NCBI RefSeq assembly: GCF_020873875.1
Contig: NZ_JAHWGU010000001.1
Span: 594,346-658,345, forward strand
Length of the DNA stretch: 64,000 bases
Origin: Actinoplanes sp. DH11
GTDB lineage: Bacteria; Actinomycetota; Actinomycetes; Mycobacteriales; Micromonosporaceae
Direction of reading: 5' to 3'
The notes below the pieces were generated by a model. That model was not told where the DNA came from. It ran no database searches and worked only from the letters and a program-made list of their open reading frames with translations. A program made the position numbers and the translations under genes. Below, in pieces: positions 1 through 7,878 of this stretch. Every line of letters starts with the position of its first letter. Position 1 is the stretch's first letter.

Positions 1-142
1 TGAAGACGACGCCGACCGAGTTGAACACCTTGCGGAGCTTGCCCTGGCAGTTCGGGCACTCGGTGAGTGCGGGGTCGCTGAAGGACTGCACTGCTTCGAG
101 CTGCTCACCGCATTCGGTGCAGGCGTACTGGTAGGTAGGCAC
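1..142 (-). CDS. FmdB family zinc-ribbon protein (partial, 3' end outside window)
   Basis: Small zinc-ribbon protein whose 5' end lies in the window. It begins with GTG at 142-140 behind a CCGGAGGAG ribosome binding site. The visible 47 residues start VPTYQYACTECGEQLE and later show CPNCQGKL, giving two CxxC knuckles about 20 residues apart as in the FmdB/CxxC_CXXC_SSSS family. The molecular role of the family is poorly known; it was first noted beside formamidase and amidase genes. The C-terminus runs off the left edge. In the strand order shared with the next gene it lies downstream of the cyclo-ligase (102 nt gap), so the two may be co-transcribed. Confidence 0.85.
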   Translation of the reverse strand, partial: MPTYQYACTECGEQLEAVQSFSDPALTECPNCQGKLRKVFNSVGVVF

Positions 143-244
143 GGCTCCTCCGGATCGTTCGGCTGCTGGCACTCGCCAACTCCGAGTGCCAATGTTGCGG
201 CATCGGAGGTCAGTTCGTCCACTCCGCTCCCTGCCCGAGAGGGC

Positions 245-856
245 TCAGAAGTAGCTGACCAGCCCACCAGTGGGCGTGATCACACCCCGGACCGGGCGGT
301 CGTGGTCCTCCACCGGCACGTCGTCGACGATCTCTCCATCGTGCAGCAGCGCGACCGTGAACGGTCCCGGACTGCCCAACCTGCCGAGGGCACGGTCGTA
401 GGATCCGCCGCCCCGGCCCATCCGCACCCCTCCCGGGCCCACTGCCAGGGCAGGGACGAGGATCAAATCCGCCTGCTGTACGGCCTCCGCCCCCAGCCGC
501 GGCCCCGCCGGTTCACGCAGTCCCCGGAGGGCCCGGTCGAGCTGTCCGTCGTAGGCGGCCCAGTCCAGATCGTTGTCCGGCAGCAGCACCGGCAGCAGCA
601 GTCGCCCGCCGGCCGGTAGCGCGCCGGCGAGCAGGGCCGGCAGGTCGGGCCCGCCCGGTTCGGCGCCGACCGGCACGTAGGCGGCGATCGTGGTGGGCGC
701 GAGATCCCGTACCAGGGCAAGGGTTTGACGTTGGATCTTTGCGGCGGCTGCCGTGAGTTCCGAGTCCGAAAGTGATCGACGCTTCGTGAGCAGTCGGGCG
801 CGGAGGGCGATCTTGTTTTGTACTGATTTTTCCGCGTCACTGGCTAAATCCGACAT
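245..856 (-). CDS. 5-formyltetrahydrofolate cyclo-ligase
   Basis: Cytosolic one-carbon enzyme converting 5-formyl-THF to 5,10-methenyl-THF with ATP. The protein of about 203 residues carries the family signature near its C-terminus (MGRGGGSYDRAL, the glycine-rich ATP/substrate loop) and the upstream LILVPALAVGPGG strand. An in-frame ATG at 892 is possible, but ATG 856 is preceded by GAAAGGGGGTG at good spacing and gives a normal family length, so 856 was chosen. The gene is divergent from the diguanylate cyclase, with 82 nt between the two starts. No catalytic residue appears missing. Confidence 0.9.
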   Translation of the reverse strand: MSDLASDAEKSVQNKIALRARLLTKRRSLSDSELTAAAAKIQRQTLALVRDLAPTTIAAYVPVGAEPGGPDLPALLAGALPAGGRLLLPVLLPDNDLDWAAYDGQLDRALRGLREPAGPRLGAEAVQQADLILVPALAVGPGGVRMGRGGGSYDRALGRLGSPGPFTVALLHDGEIVDDVPVEDHDRPVRGVITPTGGLVSYF

Positions 857-938
857 GCAACACCCCCTTTCGAAAAGCGGCAAACGGTGCACACTATGTC
901 AGCATCGCTGGAATAGAGGGCCACTCCCGGGAGGATGT

Positions 939-3023
939 GTGACACTTCGTGGCCGGCTCACCAGCGCGTTCCTGGTGGTCGTGCTCGGTCCGGTCCTGCT
1001 CGGATCCATCTTCGTCGCCCTGACCGTCGGCGCCGTGAGCCGCGAGCGAACGGCTGAGCGTCTCGATCATGCCGCGACCACCGTGAGTGCCGCGGTGAGC
1101 GCTTTCTGTAGGCAGTTGCAAGCGGTCGCGGACGCGGTCGCCGTCGTTCCGGCTACCGAGCGTGCCGCCGTGGCCGATCAGTTGATCGACCGTGGCCTGG
1201 CAACCGCCGTGCGTGTGACCGGTCCTGATCAGCGAGCGGCGCAGACCCCCACGCCCCGGGCGGTAATCGCCCAGAATCGGGGGAACAGCCGGGGGGAGGC
1301 CCCCGAACTCGGCTGGCAGAACTGCGCCGGCCCGGCGGGAAGTGCCGTGACGGCGCTCGCCGCGACGGCGTACGCCTCCGATGTGACGGTGATCGCCGCC
1401 CAGCGTGTGGATGACGTCCTGCTCCGCCGTCTCGGCGAAGCCGGCGGCGTGTCGGTCACCCTGAGCGCACCCACCGGAAGCGGCGCCCCGGAAGCGAACG
1501 GCGGAAGCGGCGCCCCGGAAACAAGCGCCGGAAGTGATGCCCGGGAAGCAGGCGCCGCGCCGACCGGAAGCGGCGCGGAAGGGGGCGGAGGCGACGCCGT
1601 CCGGACGCTTGTCGCCGAACCGGGCCAGCCGCTGCCGCTCACGCTCGCCGTGCCGGTTGCCGACCCCACCCTGCGCTACGCGATGCTGCTGCTGATCGTC
1701 CTGGTCACCGCGGCGGTGGCGATCGTGGCCGCCCGCTGGCTGGCCCGTTCCACCACCCGCCCGCTCGGGGATCTCGCCTGGGCGGCCGACCGGGTGGCCA
1801 ACGGCGACCTCGACACCCGGGTGCCGATCCCGCGGCCGGACGAGCTGGGGCGGCTGGCCGGGACGTTCAACCGGATGACCCGCGAGCTCCAGTCGTACGT
1901 GCAGGCGCTCACCGCCAGCCGCGACCAGCTCCGCCGGCACCTGGCCATCCTCGGCGACACCCTGTCCAGCACCCACGACCTGGACCGCATCCTGCCGGTG
2001 ATCCTGCGGACCGCGATGACCGCGACCGGCGCCCGTGCGGGGCTGCTGCTGCTCGCCGAGCCGGACGGGCGGCTGGCCGTGCGCTGCGGGGCGGGGCTCA
2101 CCGGTGAGTGGGATGTGCCCGCCGCGGAGCTGGCACAGCGGCGCCTGGTGGCCGGCCGGGGTGTGCTGGGCACGGTGGCGGCGACCGGTTCGCCGTTGCG
2201 CGGTGCGAGCGGGCCGGCGCCGGACGAGCCGGCATGTGAGTCGTATCTCGCCGTGCCCATCTGTGCGCCGCCCGACATCGAGGACGGCGAGGGCGAGCCG
2301 GGCACGCTCGGGGTGCTGGCGCTCTACGACCGGCTCGGCAGTTCGTCCTTCGACGACGCCGATCTGCGGACCCTGCGTACGTTCGCCGGGCAGGCCGGGG
2401 TGGCCGTGCACAACGTGCGTGTGCACGAGGAGGCGCAACGGCTGTCGCTGACCGACCCGCTCACCGGGTTGTGGAACTACCGGTACCTGCGCGAGGTGCT
2501 GTGGCGGGAGGTGGAGCGGGCGAGCCGGTTCGGCCGGATGCTCACCGTCCTGGTGCTGGACCTGGATCACTTCAAGGAGGTCAACGACACGTACGGGCAC
2601 ACCGCCGGTGACCTGGTGCTGGGCGAGTTCGCCCGACGGGTCCGGCTGGGCCTGCGGGAGGTGGACGTGGCGTTCCGGCAGGGCGGCGAGGAGTTCGTGG
2701 TGCTGCTGCCGGAGACCGACGCGTACGGTGGGGTGATCGTGGCGGAGCGGCTCGGCGCGGCGGTGCGCGACTGGCCGGTGCCGATCGATCCGCGTCGCCC
2801 CGATCTCGACGACCACGTGTCGATCACTGTCTCGATCGGCATCGCGGTCTTCCCGGAGCACGGGAACACCGCACAGGAGGTTCTGGACGCTGCGGATCAA
2901 GCGCTTTACGCCGCGAAGAATGCGGGTAGAGATACGTACCGACTGGCCGAACGAAGGACTTTCGATCGCGCCGGTGCGACGACCGGTGGGCCACAGCCGC
3001 CGCGGCAAGCCCGTGGCCGATAG
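939..3023 (+). CDS. Membrane diguanylate cyclase (HAMP-GAF-GGDEF)
   Basis: Makes c-di-GMP from two GTP. The 694-residue protein has a TM helix at about 6-32, an extracytoplasmic region of about 215 residues, a second TM at about 247-268, a HAMP linker (about 269-325), a GAF domain (about 340-500) and a C-terminal GGDEF domain. The active-site signature is GGEEF at 582-586, so the cyclase should be active. An RxxD inhibitory I-site (REVD, 573-576) sits exactly five residues upstream, suggesting product inhibition. The outer region contains a low-complexity stretch repeating GSGAPE-like units. GTG 939 was chosen because GGGAGG lies just upstream and TM1 begins immediately after; longer in-frame extensions would overlap the divergent cyclo-ligase gene. 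Confidence 0.92.
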   Translation: MTLRGRLTSAFLVVVLGPVLLGSIFVALTVGAVSRERTAERLDHAATTVSAAVSAFCRQLQAVADAVAVVPATERAAVADQLIDRGLATAVRVTGPDQRAAQTPTPRAVIAQNRGNSRGEAPELGWQNCAGPAGSAVTALAATAYASDVTVIAAQRVDDVLLRRLGEAGGVSVTLSAPTGSGAPEANGGSGAPETSAGSDAREAGAAPTGSGAEGGGGDAVRTLVAEPGQPLPLTLAVPVADPTLRYAMLLLIVLVTAAVAIVAARWLARSTTRPLGDLAWAADRVANGDLDTRVPIPRPDELGRLAGTFNRMTRELQSYVQALTASRDQLRRHLAILGDTLSSTHDLDRILPVILRTAMTATGARAGLLLLAEPDGRLAVRCGAGLTGEWDVPAAELAQRRLVAGRGVLGTVAATGSPLRGASGPAPDEPACESYLAVPICAPPDIEDGEGEPGTLGVLALYDRLGSSSFDDADLRTLRTFAGQAGVAVHNVRVHEEAQRLSLTDPLTGLWNYRYLREVLWREVERASRFGRMLTVLVLDLDHFKEVNDTYGHTAGDLVLGEFARRVRLGLREVDVAFRQGGEEFVVLLPETDAYGGVIVAERLGAAVRDWPVPIDPRRPDLDDHVSITVSIGIAVFPEHGNTAQEVLDAADQALYAAKNAGRDTYRLAERRTFDRAGATTGGPQPPRQARGR

Positions 3024-3069
3024 TCTCGCGGCATATCCGGGCACGATCCAGCGAAGGTGCGGTGACTGA

Positions 3070-3981
3070 ATGACGACGAACGCGCAGGGGACAGGCCGGC
3101 GCGCGGTCAAGGCAGTGATTCCGGCGGCAGGTCTCGCCACTCGATTCCTACCGGCCACGAAGGCCGTGCCGAAGGAATTGCTGCCGGTGGTGGACCGTCC
3201 GGTGCTGCAGTACATCGTCGAGGAAGCGGCCGCAGCCGGCATCACCGACGTCCTGCTCGTCACCGGCCGGGGCAAGACCTCGATGGTCGACCACTTCGAC
3301 CGCCGCCCCGACGTGGAGCAGCGGCTCGAGGAGAAGGGCGATACGGCCCGGCTCGAGGCGGTACGCCGCACGAGCGAACTGGCCGACATCTACACGGTCC
3401 GGCAGGGTGAGCCGCTCGGCCTCGGTCACGCGGTCGGCACCGCCGCCTCGCACGTGGGCACGGAGAACCCGTTCGCCGTGCTGCTCGGTGACGAGTTCGT
3501 CGAGGAGTCCCGGCCGCTGCTGCCGGACATGCTCGACCTGCAGGCGGAGACGGGCGGCATCGTCCTCGCGCTGATGGAAGTCGATCCGTCGGAGACCTCC
3601 CGGTACGGCATCGCCTCGGTGGAGGCGACCGACAAGGAGGACATCGTCAAGATCACTGGGCTGGTCGAGAAGCCGAAGCCCGAGGAGTCGCCGAGCAACC
3701 TGGCGGTCCTGGGCCGGTACGTCCTGCCCGGCAAGATCTTCGAGACGATCGCGGACACCAAGCCGGGCGCCGGCGGTGAGATCCAGCTGACCGACGCCAT
3801 GGCGACGCTGCTCGCCGAGGGCACCCCGGTGCACGGCATCGTCTACCGCGGTCACCGCTACGACACCGGCATGCCGCTGGGTTACCTCCAGGCGGTCGTC
3901 CAGCTGGCCGTCCAGCGACCCGACCTCGGAGCGGAGTTCCGGGCCTGGCTCACCGACTTCGTCGGTGGTCAGAAGGGATGA
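3070..3981 (+). CDS. galU: UTP--glucose-1-phosphate uridylyltransferase
   Basis: Forms UDP-glucose from glucose-1-phosphate and UTP, feeding cell-wall and polysaccharide sugar synthesis. The 303-residue protein has the N-terminal nucleotidyltransferase loop IPAAGLATRFLPATKA and the PKELLPVVDRP motif, then the expected GEPLGLGHAV and YDTGMPLGYLQA segments of bacterial GalU. Length is normal. It is first in a tight run galU-glp-rimJ-sepX; its TGA overlaps the glp ATG (ATGA at 3978-3981). UDP-glucose from this gene is also the substrate or product partner of GalE at 42564. Confidence 0.96.
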   Translation: MTTNAQGTGRRAVKAVIPAAGLATRFLPATKAVPKELLPVVDRPVLQYIVEEAAAAGITDVLLVTGRGKTSMVDHFDRRPDVEQRLEEKGDTARLEAVRRTSELADIYTVRQGEPLGLGHAVGTAASHVGTENPFAVLLGDEFVEESRPLLPDMLDLQAETGGIVLALMEVDPSETSRYGIASVEATDKEDIVKITGLVEKPKPEESPSNLAVLGRYVLPGKIFETIADTKPGAGGEIQLTDAMATLLAEGTPVHGIVYRGHRYDTGMPLGYLQAVVQLAVQRPDLGAEFRAWLTDFVGGQKG

Positions 3982-5288
3982 CCGCTACGGCCGATGCCGA
4001 GGCGGCCGCCAACGAGCTGATGCCTCTCGCCGAGTACCTGGGCAGCGTGCTGCGCAGGTTGCGGGCGCTGCCTCCGCTCGACCTCGACCTCACCCAGGCG
4101 CACGGGAACGTGCTCGCGGCCGACGTGATCGCGCCGCACCCGTTCCCGGCGTTCGACCAGGCCGCGATCGACGGGTACGCGGCCCGATGGGAAGACCTGG
4201 CGGGAGCCGGGCGCATCGGGTCGCACCCGTCGTTCGGGCAGTTCGACAGCAAGGGCCGCAGCGTCCGGCTCAACGTGGTCGGTGACCTGGGCGCTGCCAG
4301 CTGGCGCCCGGTCCGCCTCACGCCCGGCACCTGCTTCTCGGTGGCCGCCGGCGCGCCCCTGCCGCTCGGCGCCGACGTCGTGGTGCCGGTGAACTGGACC
4401 GATCAGGGCATGGCGGCGGTGGAGATCCTGCACGCGCCGAAACGGGGCTCGGGCGTCCGGCGGGCCGGTGAGGAGATCACCGTCGGTCAGGTGCTCGCGC
4501 CCGCCGGGACGTACGTGTCACCCGCCATGGTCGCCACCTTCGCCGCCTCCGGGATCGGCCACGTGCTGGTCCGGCCCAGCCCGCGGGTCGTCGTGGTGGC
4601 GACCGGCGACGAACTCGTCGACGTGGGCCGGCCCAGCCAGCCCGGCCAGGTGGTCGACGCGAACTCGCACGCGCTCACCGCCGCGGCCGTCGAGGCGGGC
4701 GCCCTGGCGTACCGGATCGGCATCTGCGACGACGACCCGGAAGGGTTGCGTGGCCTGCTGGAGGACCAGACCCTGCGGGCCGATCTGATCATCACGACCG
4801 GTGGCACCGGCACCGGCCCCGGCGACATGTTGCGCCGGGTGCTGTCCCGGCCCGGCACCGGCCGTGGGCTCGTCGAGTTCACCGACGTGGCGCTCTGCCC
4901 CGGCACGGCCCTCGGCTTCGGCACGGTCGGCGGCGAAGAGGTGCCGGTGGTGTGCCTGCCCGGTGAGCCCGGCGCCGCACTGATCGGCTTCGAGGTGCTG
5001 GCGCGGCCGGTGATCCAGCTGCTCGCCGGCGCCGACCCGATCTTCCGGCCAAGCGTGCGGGCGCATCTGCTGGAGACCATCTCGTCGCCGGGTGGGCTGC
5101 GCGAGTTCCGGCCGGCACACGTCGCGGAACGGCGCGGTGGCGGCCATACCGTGCAACCACTCGCCGGTGGGCCGTACACTCTCTCCGGTTTGACCGAGGC
5201 GAACGGTCTTCTGGTCCTCGGTGAACGGGTCACCACGGCGGCCGCCGGTTCGACCGTGGACGTGATGTTGCTCGACCGGAGGCGATGA
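3978..5288 (+). CDS. glp: Gephyrin-like molybdotransferase Glp (MoeA family)
   Basis: MoeA/gephyrin-fold protein of 436 residues. Family motifs visible are FPAFDQAAIDGYA near the N-terminus, the MPT-binding loop TTGGTGTGPGDM and the later CLPGEPGAALIGFEV. MoeA proteins insert molybdate into molybdopterin. In Actinobacteria the paralogue in this neighbourhood (before a RimJ acetyltransferase and SepX/GlpR) is known as Glp, which binds FtsZ and the membrane receptor GlpR. Context therefore argues for a divisome role, with catalysis possibly retained. Note TTGGTGTGPGD versus the TTGGVSxGxxD usual in MoeA. Starts at the ATGA overlap with galU and abuts the next gene. No molybdopterin synthesis genes are nearby. 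Confidence 0.85.
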   Translation: MTATADAEAAANELMPLAEYLGSVLRRLRALPPLDLDLTQAHGNVLAADVIAPHPFPAFDQAAIDGYAARWEDLAGAGRIGSHPSFGQFDSKGRSVRLNVVGDLGAASWRPVRLTPGTCFSVAAGAPLPLGADVVVPVNWTDQGMAAVEILHAPKRGSGVRRAGEEITVGQVLAPAGTYVSPAMVATFAASGIGHVLVRPSPRVVVVATGDELVDVGRPSQPGQVVDANSHALTAAAVEAGALAYRIGICDDDPEGLRGLLEDQTLRADLIITTGGTGTGPGDMLRRVLSRPGTGRGLVEFTDVALCPGTALGFGTVGGEEVPVVCLPGEPGAALIGFEVLARPVIQLLAGADPIFRPSVRAHLLETISSPGGLREFRPAHVAERRGGGHTVQPLAGGPYTLSGLTEANGLLVLGERVTTAAAGSTVDVMLLDRRR

Positions 5289-5924
5289 ATGATCGGAGCC
5301 ACGCCCGGATGGCCGGCCGTCCTGGCCGATGGCCCGGTGCTGCTCCGGCCGTACAAGCGTGGTGACGCCCGGGCCTGGTCCGAGGTGCGGGTCGCGAACC
5401 AGAACTGGCTCGCGCCCTGGGAGTCGGCGCCGCCCGGCCCGTGGGCGGAGATGAACTCGTCCCGCGCGTTCGGCTACGTCTACCGCGACATGAGACGGGC
5501 CGCCCGGCGCGGCGACAGCATGCCGTTCGCCGTCTGCCTGGTGGAGAACGGCCAGGAGCGCCTGGTCGGCCACGTGAACCTGGGCAACATCGTGCGGCGG
5601 GCGTTCGCCTCGGCGTACGCGGGTTACTGGGTGGACTACCGGGTGGCCGGCCGGGGCGTGATCCCGACCGCGCTGGCGCTCGCGGTGGACCACGCGTTCG
5701 GCCCGGGTGGGCTGCACCGCATCGAGGTCAACATCCGGCCGGAGAACCAGCCGAGCCGGCGCGTCGTGGAGAAGCTGGGTTTCCGCGAGGAGGCGTACCA
5801 CCAGCGCTACATGCACATCGACGGCGCCTGGCGCGACCACCTCGGGTACGCCATGACCAGCGAAGAAGTGTCCGCTGAGGGCGGTCTGCTGGCGCGGTGG
5901 AAGCGCGTACGCGCCTCTAAATGA
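5289..5924 (+). CDS. rimJ: GNAT family acetyltransferase, RimJ-like
   Basis: Predicted acetyl-CoA-dependent N-acetyltransferase of 211 residues, closest in layout to the RimJ/RimL protein N-terminal acetylases. Visible GNAT features are the LLRPYKRGDARAW start, the central YWVDYRVAGRGVIPTAL segment (acetyl-CoA pyrophosphate loop region) and IEVNIRPENQPSRRVVEKLGF, a typical RimJ-type C-terminal motif. The ATG directly follows the glp stop codon, so it is translated in the same operon. Its position between glp and sepX is conserved in actinobacteria, though its substrate is not established from sequence. Confidence 0.9.
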   Translation: MIGATPGWPAVLADGPVLLRPYKRGDARAWSEVRVANQNWLAPWESAPPGPWAEMNSSRAFGYVYRDMRRAARRGDSMPFAVCLVENGQERLVGHVNLGNIVRRAFASAYAGYWVDYRVAGRGVIPTALALAVDHAFGPGGLHRIEVNIRPENQPSRRVVEKLGFREEAYHQRYMHIDGAWRDHLGYAMTSEEVSAEGGLLARWKRVRASK

Positions 5925-5992
5925 TCTTGAGCGTGTCAGCGTTGTCGGCGCGCCGCGCGAAATATCACCGCTACCGCCCGTAACCTCGCATT

Positions 5993-6120
5993 CGGCGTGT
6001 CATTCGGCATGTCACCGTCGTGATGTCAAATGTCGTGATGTCACCGTCGTGACGTCAGGTGTCGTCGCGCCACGTGCCGTCATGTCGCGTGTCGTCATCT
6101 GAAGGTCATGTCGTCGCGGA
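5993..6120. repeat. Degenerate GTCGTGATGTCA-type repeats upstream of sepX
   Basis: The rimJ-sepX gap is largely made of imperfect TGTC / GTCGTGATGTCA units. The clearest pair is an 18-nt direct repeat at 6011-6028 and 6040-6057 (one mismatch), with weaker copies on both sides. Half-sites are partly self-complementary (TGACA / TGTCA). It could be simple slippage or a cluster of binding sites; nothing in the sequence decides. Confidence 0.5.
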
Positions 6121-6134
6121 ACGGAGGAGTGAGG

Positions 6135-6884
6135 GTGCCGACCTCGGTGCTCCTCGCCGTCCTCGCCGCGGCCGGGCTGCTCGCACTCGCCCCGGCGCTG
6201 GTCCGCCGGTACGACGCCACCGAGCGACTCGCCGCGGAGCGGGCGTCGTCGACGGCGCGGGTGCTTCAGCGCCACCGCCGTCGCCGCACCGTGCCCGGAC
6301 GACGACCGATCAACCCCGCCCGCAAGGTGACGGTTACGGTACCCGCCCCTTCGGGTGATCCAGCGGCCGCACCCGAACGCCGGCTGCGCCTGGTCACCGG
6401 GAAGCGGCCGGTGCGCGTACCCCGCCGGCGTGGCACCCCCGCCGTCGTACGCCGCCGCCGCGTCTTCGCCGCCCTCGTCCTGCTCAACCTGATCGAACTG
6501 GTCGGCGTGGTCGCGGTCGGCCCCGGCTTCTGGATCAGCTTCGCGGTCACCGGCTCCCTGCTCGGCCTCTACCTGGTCCACCTGCGCAATCGCGCCATCG
6601 CCGACCGCCGCCGCCGGCGCATCCAGGCCCGCGAAGCCGCCTGGCTCGCCGCACGCCAGGCCGAGGTCCGCCGCGAACAGGCCCGCCGCGCCGCCGCCCG
6701 CCGCGAAGCCCAGCGCCGCCTGGCGGCCCAGCGCGAAGCCGTACGCCGCGCCGCCATGGGCCTCGACCGGGAACCCTCCGACCTGCCCCTCGCCGCCAAC
6801 GGCGGCTCCGTCTCCTACCGCCGGCGAGGCGGCGGGCTGCGGGGGCGCGCCTACGAGGCCGGCGGCCGCAACCACACGGCCTGA
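6135..6884 (+). CDS. sepX: Divisome protein SepX/GlpR
   Basis: Actinobacteria-specific membrane protein that in Streptomyces (SepX) stabilises division and in corynebacteria (GlpR) is the membrane receptor of Glp. The 249-residue protein has an N-terminal TM (about 3-21), a motif YDATERLAAERASSTARVL just after it, a basic linker, a TM pair at about 111-148 and an Arg/Ala-rich C-terminal helix likely to be coiled coil. That layout, and position after glp and rimJ, support the call. Start GTG 6135 has GGAGGAG at 6123-6129; an upstream ATG (6108) lacks such a site and would put charged residues ahead of the TM. Separated from rimJ by about 210 nt of repeat-rich DNA. Confidence 0.85.
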   Translation: MPTSVLLAVLAAAGLLALAPALVRRYDATERLAAERASSTARVLQRHRRRRTVPGRRPINPARKVTVTVPAPSGDPAAAPERRLRLVTGKRPVRVPRRRGTPAVVRRRRVFAALVLLNLIELVGVVAVGPGFWISFAVTGSLLGLYLVHLRNRAIADRRRRRIQAREAAWLAARQAEVRREQARRAAARREAQRRLAAQREAVRRAAMGLDREPSDLPLAANGGSVSYRRRGGGLRGRAYEAGGRNHTA

Positions 6885-7009
6885 CCTCACCACGGGCGTA
6901 CGCGTCTTGCACTCCTTCGTCTGACGGATGGGAGGGGCGATTCGCGAGGGGTCCGGGCGACCTGTTAGCCTTGCTTCGGTTCCAAGGTGAGCGATCACCG
7001 AGAAACCAA

Positions 7010-7083
7010 GGGGCTGTGGCGCAGACTGGTAGCGCACCTCGTTCGCATCGAGGGGGTCAGGGGTTCAAATCCCCTCAGCTCCA
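7010..7083 (+). tRNA. tRNA-Ala (anticodon CGC)
   Basis: Complete cloverleaf. The acceptor 5' strand GGGGCTG pairs with CAGCTCC and includes the G3-U70 wobble that marks alanine tRNAs. The anticodon stem CCTCG/CGAGG encloses loop TTCGCAT, giving anticodon CGC for codon GCG. The T-arm is AGGGG-TTCAAAT-CCCCT. Discriminator is A; CCA is not encoded. Confidence 0.95.
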
Positions 7084-7091
7084 CGAATGGC

Positions 7092-7129
7092 AGGGCCGTG
7101 TGTCCGCGGAAAGCGCGGACTGCGGCCCT
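7092..7129 (+). terminator. Probable terminator of tRNA-Ala
   Basis: Two-part hairpin: AGGGCCG (7092-7098) pairs with CGGCCCT (7123-7129), and GTCCGCG (7102-7108) pairs with CGCGGAC (7114-7120) around a GAAAG loop. Located 9 nt after the tRNA. Confidence 0.65.
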
Positions 7130-7222
7130 TCGTCATGTCTGCTCCGGGGCCGAGCCCCCGGACGCCCCGCGGTGCGGTGGGTGCGCGGGGTGGGGCTCGC
7201 TCGCGCTGGTCTGCCGTGCGGG

Positions 7223-7744
7223 TCAGGGGGCGAACTCGTCCAGCCTGTGCAGGTGGAAAGCGGCTATGCGCTGGACGCGGGCCATCGTGATGCCGGCTCG
7301 CTGTTCGACCGCGAGCGGGTGGCTGGTGGGCTCGAGTTCGATGTAGGGCGGCTGCCCGACCGGGCGGGTGTGCACGTTCGTCCGCAGGTTAAGGGTGGAC
7401 GGCTCGTAGCCGGCGATGGCGTTGGCGAGCCAGCCGAAGTACGGCGGTTCGTCCTCGCGGCCGTCCTGTTCCCAGATGTCGACGGCCCGGGTGAAGTTGG
7501 GGCGGCTCAGCGAGACCCACGTGCTGTACGTGAAGACGTCGCCGGTGTCCCACACCGGCAGTTCGACGAGTCCGCGGACGAAGAAGTGCTCGCCGGCGAC
7601 GACGCAGAGGTCCGCGTCGAGCAGGCAACCCTCCTGGTCGGCCAGCTCCGGCCGCCATAGATCCGGTGCCGGGGCGGCGAAGCTGAGCGGCGGGCCCGGG
7701 TGCTCGGCTCCGCACGTTCCGCAGACGAACTGCTCGGTGCTCAC
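7223..7744 (-). CDS. DUF2199 domain-containing protein
   Basis: Cytosolic protein of 173 residues and unknown function. It matches the DUF2199 layout: an N-terminal zinc-knuckle-like FVCGTCGAEHPGPPLSF, then a Leu/Asp-rich region (LLDADLCVV, FFVRGLVELPV) and the conserved aromatic segment STWVSLSRPNF. GTG 7744 was chosen because the TAGGAT hexamer 8 nt upstream and the cysteine motif just inside fit. The preceding in-frame sequence does not resemble the family. No operon partners; it is divergent from the GAF-domain gene. Confidence 0.8.
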   Translation of the reverse strand: MSTEQFVCGTCGAEHPGPPLSFAAPAPDLWRPELADQEGCLLDADLCVVAGEHFFVRGLVELPVWDTGDVFTYSTWVSLSRPNFTRAVDIWEQDGREDEPPYFGWLANAIAGYEPSTLNLRTNVHTRPVGQPPYIELEPTSHPLAVEQRAGITMARVQRIAAFHLHRLDEFAP

Positions 7745-7752
7745 GGAGCCGA

Positions 7753-7758
7753 ATCCTA
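7753..7758 (-). promoter_or_regulatory. Leaderless -10 element TAGGAT
   Basis: TAGGAT on the minus strand, 8 nt before GTG 7744. Fits a TANNNT -10 box placing transcription start at the start codon. Confidence 0.5.
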
Positions 7759-7878
7759 CGACCGGCCGAATGAATCTTCGCGGGCACACGTGCCAGGTCA
7801 CACCAGAGATAGTGCAAAACATGAAAATGGCTACTTTTGGGTGGTATCTCTGTATCAAGTCTCCGGAGGTGACGCCCC

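Noticed and set aside
894..3389. Open frame of 831 codons on the minus strand opposite the diguanylate cyclase
   Set aside because: Its product is Arg/His/Gly-rich and has no family signature, while the plus strand carries clear HAMP, GAF and GGDEF motifs. High GC creates long antisense frames.
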